Assembly (NCBI GenBank): GCA_013297695.1
Contig: JAAFHX010000009.1
Location: 1 to 45,095, forward strand
Direction: 5' to 3'
Source: Rhodobacterales bacterium
Lineage (GTDB): Bacteria; Pseudomonadota; Alphaproteobacteria; Rhodobacterales; Rhodobacteraceae
DNA length: 45,095 nt
Made by a program: the position numbers and the translations under genes. The notes beneath the pieces are model-generated. The model had not been told where the DNA came from and did not search any database. It saw nothing but the letters and a program-made list of their open reading frames with translations. Numbering within the stretch: position 1 is the first letter of the stretch; every line of letters begins with the position of its first letter. This document shows, one piece after another, positions 17,726-24,959 of the stretch.

Positions 17726-17935
17726 TCAGCGGACCCTGACGCGGGCAAGTTCTGCCCCGTCGGGTGACATCACGTGGGTGGAACATGCCAGACGGGGGCC
17801 AAAGCTGTGAAGCGTGCGCAGGAGTTGCACGGGTTCTTTAGGGTGCTCCATCTTCGTTCCGATCAGACTGGCCCCGAAAGCGCCCATTTTTCCGGCAGCA
17901 TCGCGAGGGCTGCCGGCCCGGGTGACGACGGAATC
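17726..17935 (-). pseudogene. hupL: Relic of hupL (large hydrogenase subunit), C-terminal end only
   Basis: The minus strand before hupE reads [38 protein letters not shown] and [20 protein letters not shown] up to a stop at 17726. This is the unmistakable C-terminus of a group 1 [NiFe]-hydrogenase large subunit, where the canonical text is [20 protein letters not shown] (20 residues). The L2 nickel motif DPCLAC has become GPRLAC: the aspartate and the first nickel-ligand cysteine are gone. About 70 of about 600 codons survive, squeezed between the hypF stop (17974) and hupE. The region 17936-17973 continues in frame without recognisable sequence. No hupS relic was seen. Confidence 0.82.
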
Positions 17936-17973
17936 CGTCGTGAATGCGCTGACCGCAGAACATCGCCGGGCAG

Positions 17974-20211
17974 TCAGAAGCCTTTCACCGCGTCGCCCGA
18001 TGCCTGCGCCAGCGCCACCACCGCCTGGCCAAGCGCCAGCCCCCCGTCGTTCGCCGGAACACGGGCATGGGTCAGCACCGGCACATCGCCAAGCGCCTGC
18101 AGCGTCAGCCGGTGCAGCAGCGCATTCTGAAAGCATCCGCCCGACAGCGCCACCGCCCGCGCCGCACCGCCAAGGACCAGCGCCCGCGCCCGCTGTGCAA
18201 AGGCATCGGCCAGCGCGGCGTGAAACTGCCAGGCCAGCCCCGGCGGCGCGCTGCCCCCGTCCAGCAGGCGGAACAGGTCATGCCACAGCGGGGCCGGATC
18301 GAGCATCGGGCCGTTCTGCCCGAAGGCAAGGGTCACACGGCTGTCGGGCGCAGGCGAGGCCATCGATTCAAGCCACATCGCGGCCTGCCCCTCGAACGTC
18401 TGCGCCCCGGCAAAGCCAAGCGCCGCCGCCACCGCATCGAACAGACGCCCCGCCGAAGAGGATGGCGGGGCGTTCAGACCCGCGCCGATGGCCTGCCGCA
18501 GCAGCGCGCGCGGGGCCTGCGGCAGCAGGCGGTCGGCCCGGTCGGACAGGCCCGCCCGGTCAAGCTGCGCCAGCAGGTTGCGCCACGGCTCGCGCGCGGC
18601 ACGGTCGCCGCCGGGCAGCGCCACCGGGGCCAGATGCGCCTGCCGTTCGAACCCGGCATAGCCGCCCAGCAGCAGTTCGCCCCCCCAGATCATGCCGTCA
18701 GACCCCAGACCCGCACCATCCAGCACGATCCCCGCAACCGGACCGGCACCCGCAGGCCAGCCATTCTCGGCCAGGCACGCGGCCAGATGGGCGTGGTGGT
18801 GCCAGACCCCGACCACCGGCAGTCCCATCGCCTGCCCCGCGCGCGTGGCGCTGTATCCGGGGTGGGCATCCACCGCCACAACCTCGGGCCGGTGGCCGAA
18901 CAGGGCGGCATAATCGGCCAGGGCCTTGTGGAACTCGTCCAGACACTCAGCGTCGTCCAGATCGCCCAGATGGTGCGACAGCAGCGCCTGCCCCGACCTG
19001 ACCAGACAGATCGCGCCCTTCATCTGCCCGCCAAGCGCCAGCACCTGCGGCCCCGCGCCGAACCCCGGCGGCAGCGCCAGCGTGCCCGGCACCCTGCCCC
19101 GCGCCCGGCGCAGCATCATCGGCGGATCGCTGCGTTCGACGCCGTCGTCCAGCCTGCGGGCGATGTCGCGGTCATGCAGCAGAAAGCCGTCGGCAAACTC
19201 TGCCAGCCGCGCGCGCGCCTCGGCGTTTCCGATCACCTGCGGCGCGCCCGACAGATTGCCCGAAGTCATCACCAGCACGTCACCGAAGCCATCCAGCAGC
19301 AGGTGGTGCAGCGGCGTCGCAGGCAGCATCACGCCAAGCGTGGACAGGAAGGGGGCCACCCCGTCCGGCAGAACGCCGCGCGAGGGCACCAGCACGATGG
19401 GGGCAGCGGGGTCGGCCAGCAGCGCGCGGTCGGCGTCGGTCAGGTGCGCGATGCCGTCCAGCAGCGCCAGCGGGGCCATCACCGCAAAGGGCTTGGCCGG
19501 GCGGTGCTTGCGGACCCGCAGCAGGGCAATCGCCTGCGGATTGCGCGCGGCGCAGGCAAGGTGAAAGCCGCCCATCCCCTTGACCGCCAGAATGCCGCCC
19601 TGCCGCAGCAGGGCCACCGCCTGCGCCACCGGATCGCCGGGCTGTTCGACGCCTGCAATCTCGAACCACAGGCGCGGACCGCAGGCGGGGCAGGCGATGG
19701 GCTGGGCATGGAACCGCCGGTCGGCCGGGCTGTCATACTCGGCGCGGCAATCCGGGCACATCGCAAAGCCCGCCATCGTGGTCTGCCCCCGGTCGTAGGG
19801 CAGGCCCAGCAGGATGCTGAACCGCGGGCCGCAATCGGTACAATTGGCAAAGGCATGGCCCTTGCGGCGACCCGGCGCGCGAATCTCGGCCAGACAGGCC
19901 GGGCAAGTCGCAGCATCGGGGGGCACGCGGGTTTCCGCGCCCCGCCCCGCCGAGGGGGCGATGGTGAAGCCTTCGGGCGCGTGGCCCGCCAGCAGCGAGA
20001 CCTCGACCGCGTCCACCCGCGCAAGGGGCGGCGCGCGGGCAAGAATGGCTTCGGCAAACCCGGCAGGATCGCCCCAGACCTCGATCAGCACGCCTTCGGG
20101 GTCGTTCAGCACCCGGCCGCGCAGCCCGAATTCCTGCGCCAGTTGCCAGACAAAGGGGCGAAAGCCCACGCCCTGCACCTGCCCCCGGACCCGCAGGCGC
20201 GTTCCCGTCAT
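17974..20211 (-). CDS. hypF: Carbamoyltransferase HypF, [NiFe]-hydrogenase maturation
   Basis: Makes the cyanide ligands of the hydrogenase active site: it converts carbamoyl phosphate to carbamoyl-adenylate and hands the carbamoyl group to the HypE C-terminal cysteine. It has 745 residues, near the 750 of E. coli HypF. Domains: acylphosphatase-like (1-90, [20 protein letters not shown]), two zinc fingers with cysteines at 103/106/124/127 and 152/155/174/177, a YrdC-like domain (about 195-370), and a Kae1-like domain with the metal motif [16 protein letters not shown]. All key residues checked are present, so it looks functional. Its ATG overlaps the stop of the hupV relic upstream, and its stop lies just before the hupL relic, the gene order of a Rhodobacter hup locus. 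Confidence 0.95.
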   Translation of the reverse strand: MTGTRLRVRGQVQGVGFRPFVWQLAQEFGLRGRVLNDPEGVLIEVWGDPAGFAEAILARAPPLARVDAVEVSLLAGHAPEGFTIAPSAGRGAETRVPPDAATCPACLAEIRAPGRRKGHAFANCTDCGPRFSILLGLPYDRGQTTMAGFAMCPDCRAEYDSPADRRFHAQPIACPACGPRLWFEIAGVEQPGDPVAQAVALLRQGGILAVKGMGGFHLACAARNPQAIALLRVRKHRPAKPFAVMAPLALLDGIAHLTDADRALLADPAAPIVLVPSRGVLPDGVAPFLSTLGVMLPATPLHHLLLDGFGDVLVMTSGNLSGAPQVIGNAEARARLAEFADGFLLHDRDIARRLDDGVERSDPPMMLRRARGRVPGTLALPPGFGAGPQVLALGGQMKGAICLVRSGQALLSHHLGDLDDAECLDEFHKALADYAALFGHRPEVVAVDAHPGYSATRAGQAMGLPVVGVWHHHAHLAACLAENGWPAGAGPVAGIVLDGAGLGSDGMIWGGELLLGGYAGFERQAHLAPVALPGGDRAAREPWRNLLAQLDRAGLSDRADRLLPQAPRALLRQAIGAGLNAPPSSSAGRLFDAVAAALGFAGAQTFEGQAAMWLESMASPAPDSRVTLAFGQNGPMLDPAPLWHDLFRLLDGGSAPPGLAWQFHAALADAFAQRARALVLGGAARAVALSGGCFQNALLHRLTLQALGDVPVLTHARVPANDGGLALGQAVVALAQASGDAVKGF

Positions 20212-20600
20212 CGGTGCACCCTGCCTATCATGCCGGGATCACGGCTGCCGGTGATCTGCCGCCCGGCCACCCGTGCCGGCAGCCCGCCCGGCACCTGCCG
20301 CGCAAGCGCGCCAGATTCCGGCGGCAGGGCCGCACCGGTCCGCACGCCGCGCGCCAAGGCCGGGCCATCCCCGCCCAAAGTGACGCAGCGGGGGGTGCAC
20401 CCTTCCCCCCGGCCCAAGTCCTCCAGCCCCGGATCGGCGGCAATCTGCAGAAACAGCGCCCCTTCGCCCCCCGGCATGCGCACCATCGCCTCTGGTGACG
20501 ACAGGGCCGCGAAACCCTTCGGACTGCCGCCGAACAGCGGTCGTTCCACATCGCCCTCGACACGGTTGAACGGGCCGACGACTGGCCGCGCGGCGGTCAC
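20208..20600 (-). pseudogene. hupV: Relic of hupV (H2-sensor large subunit), internally collapsed
   Basis: An open frame of 130 codons from GTG 20600 to TGA 20208. It begins ARPVVGPFNRVEGDVE, matching the N-terminus of HupV/HoxC-type regulatory hydrogenase large subunits (GPFNRVEGDLEV). It has a middle patch FLQIAADPGLEDLGRGEG and ends [12 protein letters not shown], where the family ends in FDPCxxCTVH. Both nickel-ligand cysteines of the L2 motif have become glycine, and the L1 motif RICGIC is missing. Intact HupV is about 470 residues, so most of the interior is deleted. The GTGA overlap with the hupU relic and the ATGA overlap with hypF are still there. It cannot be a working hydrogenase subunit. 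Confidence 0.75.
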
Positions 20601-21001
20601 TTCGGCTGCCTCAGGGGTGGCGGCACCGGCACCCGGCCGCCGCGCGCCAAGAACCGGGCCTTCGGCACATCGGTCGGCAGACCGGCCGGAATGCCCGCGA
20701 TTCCGGGGGGCGCGACACGGGCTTGGTGCGGGTCTTCGCACTGCGGGGCGGTGCCGTTGATGCAGGGATCGCCACTGCGCGTGCAAGAGCGTGGTCGTGC
20801 AGCCCCCCCGGCCCGACCCGTCCGACAACGGCCGCCGCAGGTCCTGGACGATGCGGCAAAGGCTTCGGTCGCCGGGCGGCCCGGCAAGTCGGCATGGGTG
20901 CCATCCATCGCGCGCAGCACCTTGCCCCGGGCATCGTCGCTGAAGGCGGGTCGGTCGGGGTCTGCCCCATCCGGGCAGGTGACGGGAACCTGATGCGGCA
21001 T
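20597..21001 (-). pseudogene. hupU: Relic of hupU (H2-sensor small subunit), C-terminal half
   Basis: An open frame of 134 codons ending at 20597. The clearest match is RSCTRSGDPCINGTAPQCED followed by PPGIAGIPAGLPTDVPKARF, which mirrors the HupU/HoxB C-terminus (GSCTRGGxxCINCTAPGFEE ... KVAGIPxGLPTDMPKAWF). A THADLPGR patch also fits. The cluster-binding cysteine in CINCTAP is now Gly (CINGTAP). The N-terminal half, with the proximal cluster motif CGGC, is not seen. An in-frame TAG lies just upstream of ATG 21001. HupU and HupV together form the H2 sensor that signals through HupT and HupR. Intact HupU is about 330 residues. Confidence 0.75.
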
Positions 21002-21283
21002 GCGGCACCTCTTCGGCCCATGCTAGGCCGGCCGGGGGGGCCTGAAAAGCCCAAACTCCGGCGCGTATTCGGGGCAGGCCGACCACCCGCCTTTTGCACC
21101 TTGCCGCCTTTTCCGGCAGGTGCCTTTCCTTCGCCGGTTGGACGCACCACCGCCAGACGGCCCGATTGCCGATTGCGAGGCAGTCTGTGGCGGGAAAATG
21201 CAGCGGCCTTGAATTCCCTTCCTCCGCTTCCCCGAAAACCATGCTTTCATCCTGATCCGGAACGGCAAGCAGGGAGGCAGGGC
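21002..21283. other. Gap between divergent hup relics, nothing recognised
   Basis: This 282-base stretch separates the minus-strand hupU relic from the plus-strand hupD relic. In a Rhodobacter-like ancestor it would correspond to the rearrangement junction, or to hupT or the hupU N-terminus. I see no hydrogenase motif in any frame. A strong ribosome site (AGGGAGG at 21271-21277) is kept just before the hupD relic start. Confidence 0.4.
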
Positions 21284-21457
21284 ATGGCAAGGCGGGTTCT
21301 GATTCCGGGGATCGGCAATGGTCTGCAGACAGACGGGCGCCTGCCGGATGGCGGCAGGCAGGGGCGGTATCTGCTGCCGGTTCCGGAAGACTGCGATGCG
21401 CTGCCGGTATTCGAAGCCATCGACGACGGCCATCTTCCGAAGGTGGCCCTGATCAGC
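21284..21457 (+). pseudogene. hupD: Relic of hupD (hydrogenase maturation endopeptidase)
   Basis: From ATG 21284, with AGGGAGG at the right distance, the frame reads MARRVLIPGIGNGLQTDGR, then LPDGGRQGRYLLPVPEDCDA and LPVFEAIDDGHLPKVALIS. Intact HupD/HyaD proteases start VLVLGIGNILWADEGFGV and later have DGGTQGLYLLPLVQ and VFDAIDYG. The glutamate metal ligand after GIGN (the ADEG segment) and the intervening helix are deleted. The frame runs to a stop at 21562 without further HupD similarity. The family has about 190-220 residues, so only about a third remains. Confidence 0.65.
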
Positions 21458-21480
21458 GCCGGGCCGACCCGGCCCGGGGC

Positions 21481-21576
21481 GCTGACGGCCGGGGCAGCAC
21501 GCGGTGCCTGTTCCCGCCCGGCAACGCGCGGCGCAATCTGGAAACGGCGGATGTGGCGGTGATGCTGCCGGAACGG
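21481..21576 (+). pseudogene. hupG: Relic of hupG (thioredoxin-like assembly factor)
   Basis: In the next frame over from the hupD relic, the sequence reads ADGRGSTRCLFPPGNARRN followed by LETADVAVMLPER. HupG/HyaE-type proteins contain LFVPGDPxRNLETPDVAVILPEL. About 32 codons of about 140 survive. It lies in the right order, after hupD and before the hupJ/hupK remains. The hypC-like hupF, which normally lies between, was not seen. Confidence 0.62.
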
Positions 21577-21600
21577 CGGCAGGCCTGTCAGGCGACCCGG

Positions 21601-21672
21601 AAGGTTCTGCACGGCACGCCGTTTCCGGTTCTGCCCGCCGGGGGACGCCCGCTGCGACCGCCGGGCGGAAAG
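21601..21672 (+). pseudogene. Possible relic of hupJ (rubredoxin-like assembly factor)
   Basis: In the same frame as the hupG relic: HGTPFPVLPAGGRPLRPPGG. Rubredoxin-like Hup proteins have PPGTPFAALPxxWRCPxCxG at this point; here the cysteines are gone. The match is short and rests on GTPF..LP and gene order, so it is tentative. The following stretch (21673-21981) stays open but shows only a possible HybE-like patch (RWQFPPTGDF). Confidence 0.35.
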
Positions 21673-21981
21673 GAAGGGATCGGCCCTGTCCGGGGCGACG
21701 GCGAATTCCTGCACGATGCCCGCCTCAGGGTCGGCCCCTGTCCGGACCGCTGGCAGTTCCCGCCGACGGGCGATTTCCCCGGCCAGCGACCGGCCGGCCT
21801 GTCTGCCGCCGAGCCTGCCCGTCAAATCAGGGGGGCATTCTGGCCCGGTATCGCCGTGACCTGCGCCCTGCCGGCCCCGGACAACCCGCCCGGCCACCGA
21901 GCCTTCGGGAATTCGGCCGCCGCGCCGCAGGCCTCGCGTCCGTTGCTGTGCGCCGGAACAGGTGCCCGGCCGTCCGGGCCC

Positions 21982-22059
21982 GGCCCCCTCGCCCGGTGGA
22001 TCGTCGCGGCGACCGACCCCTGCGTGCCGGTCAGCGTGCAGACGGTGCCGCATGCATGA
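21982..22059 (+). pseudogene. hupK: Relic of hupK (large-subunit-like assembly factor), C-terminus
   Basis: The frame ends [25 protein letters not shown], stop. HupK proteins end with a degenerate large-subunit-like motif (LARWLVAAxDPCVPWxV), which this matches. The stop overlaps the hypA start within ATGCATGA. About 25 of about 300-360 codons are recognisable, so upstream material was lost. HupK is thought to help insert the Fe(CN)2CO unit into HupL. Confidence 0.62.
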
Positions 22060-22393
22060 GATGAGCCTGGTCGAGGGCATCCGCACGATTGTCGAGGACC
22101 AGGCCCGCGCACAGGCGTTTTCCCGCGTTCTGGTGCTGCGGCTGGAAATCGGGGCCTTTGCCGGGGTGGAAAAGGCGGCGCTGGACTTTGCCTGGGATGT
22201 CGTGATGCGCGGCACCCCTGCCGAGGGGGCAAGGCTGGAAATGATTGACCTGCCGGGTCGCGCGATGTGCCTTGATTGTGCGACACTGGTCGAGATCGCC
22301 GACAGGCTGGCCCCCTGCCCGCTGTGCGGCGGCGGCAATCTGCTGGCGCAGGGCGGAGACGAAATGCGGGTCAGGAACATGGAGGTGGTCTGA
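22052..22393 (+). CDS. hypA: Hydrogenase nickel incorporation protein HypA
   Basis: Nickel metallochaperone, 113 residues, full family length. The N-terminal MHEMSL supplies the Ni2+ ligand His2. The zinc domain has two CxxC pairs (CLDC near residue 74 and CPLC near 90). It passes nickel to the hydrogenase large subunit together with HypB. The ATG overlaps the end of the hupK relic, and its stop overlaps the hypB ATG (TGATG), so hypA-hypB are coupled. It looks intact despite its decayed surroundings. Confidence 0.95.
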   Translation: MHEMSLVEGIRTIVEDQARAQAFSRVLVLRLEIGAFAGVEKAALDFAWDVVMRGTPAEGARLEMIDLPGRAMCLDCATLVEIADRLAPCPLCGGGNLLAQGGDEMRVRNMEVV

Positions 22394-23223
22394 TGTGCAC
22401 GGTGTGCGGTTGTTCCGACACGGTTCTGGTCGGCGGCAAGGCCGTCAGCCACGACGAGGCGCACCGCTTTGGCCTGGCGCACCATCACCATGACCCTGCG
22501 GCAGGACCGCCGGTCGCGCTGCACTTCGGACGTGGCGCGGCGGGGGTTTCGGTTCCCGGCCTGTCGCAGTCGCGGCTGATCGAGGTGGAAACCGCCATCC
22601 TGTCGAAGAACGACGCGCTGGCACAGGGCAACCGCCGGGCGCTGACGGCGCTTGGCGTGCTGGCGCTGAACCTTGTCTCTTCGCCCGGGTCGGGCAAGAC
22701 CACGCTGTTGTGCAAGACCATCGCGGCGCTTGGCGATGCCCCCCTTGCGGTGATCGAGGGCGACCAGCAGACCAGCAACGATGCCGACCGGATCCGGGCC
22801 ACGGGCGCACGGGCGGTGCAGATCAACACCGGCAAGGGCTGTCATCTGGATGCGCAGATGGTGGGCCGGGCGATCGACGATCTGCGCCCGCTTCCTGCGT
22901 CCTTCCTGTTCATCGAGAATGTCGGCAACCTGGTCTGCCCTGCCGCCTTCGACCTGGGCGAGGATGCCAAGGTCGCGATCCTGTCGGTCACCGAAGGCGA
23001 GGACAAGCCGCTGAAATACCCCGACATGTTCACCGCCGCCACGCTGGCGGTCCTGACCAAGACCGACCTGGCACCCCATTGCGATGCCGACCTTGATGCC
23101 TATGAGGCGAACCTGCGCCGGGTCAATCCGGCCATCGAGGTGCTGCGCCTGTCGGCCCGCACCGGCGCGGGGATGACCGGCTGGACCGATTGGCTGCGCG
23201 CCCGGCTGGCCGCGAAATCATGA
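22393..23223 (+). CDS. hypB: Hydrogenase nickel incorporation GTPase HypB
   Basis: SIMIBI-class GTPase that drives nickel insertion, 276 residues. N-terminal high-affinity nickel motif MCTVCGC, a short histidine tract (HHHH near residue 31), P-loop [11 protein letters not shown], the metal-site segment [11 protein letters not shown]3-like [12 protein letters not shown] and G4 TKTDL. The longer His-rich nickel-storage stretch of some rhizobial HypB proteins is absent. All GTPase motifs are intact. It overlaps hypA upstream, and its TGA overlaps the ATG of the hupR relic (ATGA). Confidence 0.95.
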   Translation: MCTVCGCSDTVLVGGKAVSHDEAHRFGLAHHHHDPAAGPPVALHFGRGAAGVSVPGLSQSRLIEVETAILSKNDALAQGNRRALTALGVLALNLVSSPGSGKTTLLCKTIAALGDAPLAVIEGDQQTSNDADRIRATGARAVQINTGKGCHLDAQMVGRAIDDLRPLPASFLFIENVGNLVCPAAFDLGEDAKVAILSVTEGEDKPLKYPDMFTAATLAVLTKTDLAPHCDADLDAYEANLRRVNPAIEVLRLSARTGAGMTGWTDWLRARLAAKS

Positions 23224-23438
23224 CGGCGGCGCGGCCCGTCGTGCTTGTGGCGGCTGACGCGCCGCATCCGGTTGCGGCCATGCGCGGGCCGCAGGAAGAC
23301 GAATGCGACGGCCTGTCCGGGGTGCACGAACGCCGGCCCGGTTGCCGGCGCACCGTCATCACCGGCCAAACCGGTCCCGCAGCCATGGCGCAGGCGATCA
23401 ACCGACCGGGCCGGGTGCCGGATGAAAAGGGGGACTGA
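23220..23438 (+). pseudogene. hupR: Relic of hupR (NtrC-type response regulator)
   Basis: A 72-codon open frame placed exactly where Rhodobacter has hupR, between hypB and hypC. It reads ARPVVLVAADAPHPVAAMRG, then a gap, then RRTVITGQTGPAAMAQAINR. HupR receiver domains start RPVVLVVDDEPHSLAAM and later have the IITGYTD..AMxxAIN strand-helix. The acidic pocket DDE has become ADA, the phospho-acceptor region is deleted, and the AAA+/output and HTH domains (about 400 residues) are gone. The ATGA overlap with hypB is kept. HupR normally activates hupSL transcription, so its loss fits loss of the hydrogenase. Confidence 0.75.
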
Positions 23439-23441
23439 AGG

Positions 23442-23732
23442 ATGTGTCTGGGCATACCGGGGCAGATCATCGCGATCACCGATGCAGGTCGGCTGATGGC
23501 GATGGCCGAAGTGTCGGGCGTGCGGCGCGAGGTCAACGTGGCCTGCGTGGCGGGCAATGACCTGTCGGCGCTGGTCGGCCAGTGGACACTGATCCATGTG
23601 GGCTTTGCGATGAGCCTGATCGACGCGGACGAGGCCGCCGCGACGCTGGCGGTCCTGCGCGACCTGGGCGAGGCGCAGGAGGCCTTGGACCAGATGCGCG
23701 CCGCCGACGCCGCATTGGCGGGTGCGCCATGA
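23442..23732 (+). CDS. hypC: Hydrogenase maturation chaperone HypC
   Basis: A 96-residue HypC/HupF-family chaperone that shuttles the iron centre from HypD to the large subunit. It has the invariant start MCLGIPGQI with Cys2, then REVNVACVAGND and GQWTLIHVGFAMSLID. A GAAGG-type site precedes ATG 23442, three bases after the hupR relic stop. Its TGA overlaps hypD's ATG. It is a true HypC by position (directly before hypD) rather than the HupF paralogue, and looks intact. Confidence 0.95.
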   Translation: MCLGIPGQIIAITDAGRLMAMAEVSGVRREVNVACVAGNDLSALVGQWTLIHVGFAMSLIDADEAAATLAVLRDLGEAQEALDQMRAADAALAGAP

Positions 23733-24925
23733 AATACGTCTCGGAATTCCGCGACCCGGTGGCCGCCCGTGCGCTTTTGTCCGCCATAGCCGCCCGCGCC
23801 GACCAGATCGGGGCCACGCGCGCGCAGCCGGTGCACATCATGGAAATCTGCGGCGGGCATACCCATTCGATCTTTCGCTATGGCCTCGACAAGCTGATCC
23901 ACCCGGGGGTGGCGTTCATCCACGGCCCCGGCTGCCCGGTCTGCGTGCTGCCGATGGCGCGGGTCGATGAATGCGTGCAGATCGCCGAACAGCCGGGCGT
24001 GATCTTCACCACCTTCGGCGATGCCATGCGCGTACCGGGGCACCGGTGCAGCCTGATGCAGGCCAAGGCGGCGGGGGCCGACATCCGCATGGTCTATTCC
24101 CCGCTGGATGCGCTGGAACTGGCGCGGCGCAACCCCGACCGTCAGGTGGTGTTCTTCGGCCTGGGGTTCGAGACGACGACGCCCTCGACCGCGCTTTGCA
24201 TCCAGCAGGCGGCGCGCGAGGGGCTGACGAATTTCAGCATCTTCTGCAACCACATCACCGTGCCGGAACCGATCCGCGCCTTGCTGGGCGACCCCGACAT
24301 GGTTCTGGACGGCTTCATCGGCCCCGGCCATGTGTCGATGGTGATCGGCATCCACCCCTATGACTTCATTGCGCAGGAATTCCGCAAGCCCATCGTGGTG
24401 GCGGGGTTCGAGCCGACCGACCTCTTGCAATCGGTGCTGATGGTGCTGACCCAGATCGCGGAAGGGCGCGCGGCGGTCGAAAACCAGTATGCCCGCGTGG
24501 TGCCCGAACATGGCAACCCGGTCAGCCTGGCCGCGATGGCCGACGTCTATGAAAAGCGCCCCAGTTTCGAATGGCGGGGCCTGGGTGAGATCGACGCGAG
24601 CGGGCTGCGCATCCGGGCGAAATACGCCGCCTTCGACGCCGAGGAGAAGTTCGGCATCGGCTATGCCGCCGGTCCGCGCAATGTGCCCGAACCCGAAGGC
24701 TGCGCCTGCGGCGCGGTGATGACGGGGCGGATCAAGCCCACCGCCTGCCCGCAGTTCGGCCGCGGCTGCACGCCCGAGATGCCGCTTGGCGCGCTGATGG
24801 TCAGTTCCGAAGGGGCCTGCGCCGCCTACTGGCAATATGGCGGGCAGCGGGCCGCCGCCGAAGAGGGGGCGCTGCCCCCGTCGCCCGTGCCGGGCGACTC
24901 CCCCGGGATATTTGATCCAAGATGA
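23729..24925 (+). CDS. hypD: Hydrogenase formation protein HypD, C-terminus extended by a repeat
   Basis: Iron-sulfur scaffold on which the Fe(CN)2CO unit is assembled with HypC and HypE. It has 398 residues, against about 373-385 in relatives. Conserved motifs are all present: EICGGHTHSIFRYG, HGPGCPVCVLP, FFGLGFETTTPSTA, GFIGPGHVSMVIG, and the C-terminal cluster cysteines in CACGAVMTGR, TACPQFGRGCTPE and SSEGACAAY. The normal protein should end shortly after AAYWQYG. Instead the frame runs on through intergenic repeat copy B, which supplies about 25 extra residues ending in PGIFDPR and also the stop codon. The ATG overlaps the hypC stop. Confidence 0.95.
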   Translation: MKYVSEFRDPVAARALLSAIAARADQIGATRAQPVHIMEICGGHTHSIFRYGLDKLIHPGVAFIHGPGCPVCVLPMARVDECVQIAEQPGVIFTTFGDAMRVPGHRCSLMQAKAAGADIRMVYSPLDALELARRNPDRQVVFFGLGFETTTPSTALCIQQAAREGLTNFSIFCNHITVPEPIRALLGDPDMVLDGFIGPGHVSMVIGIHPYDFIAQEFRKPIVVAGFEPTDLLQSVLMVLTQIAEGRAAVENQYARVVPEHGNPVSLAAMADVYEKRPSFEWRGLGEIDASGLRIRAKYAAFDAEEKFGIGYAAGPRNVPEPEGCACGAVMTGRIKPTACPQFGRGCTPEMPLGALMVSSEGACAAYWQYGGQRAAAEEGALPPSPVPGDSPGIFDPR

Positions 24926-24928
24926 ATG
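24865..24928 (+). repeat. Rhodobacteraceae-type intergenic element, copy B (inside the hypD 3' end)
   Basis: Two hairpins (GGGGGC gct GCCCCC at 24865-24879; GTCGCCCG tgc CGGGCGAC at 24880-24898) are followed by the 29-base core CCCCCGGGATATTT...CCAAGATGAATG at 24900-24928. The core differs from copy A (12149-12177) at three bases. Here the element is translated as the tail of HypD, and its TGA is the hypD stop. It could reduce read-through from hypD into hypE. Confidence 0.65.
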
Positions 24929-24959
24929 AGAAGGCGAGACGAGGCGAAAGGCAAAGGTC

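Noticed and set aside
18067-20760. Open frame of 897 codons on the plus strand
   Set aside because: Antisense to hypF and the hupV relic, with Arg/Gln/His-rich composition. hypF on the minus strand has all domains of its family, so this is a shadow.
20608-21290. Minus-strand frame 20208-21290 as one 360-residue gene
   Set aside because: Only its last 130 codons (the hupV relic) resemble a family. The upstream part is out of frame with the hupU relic and looks random.
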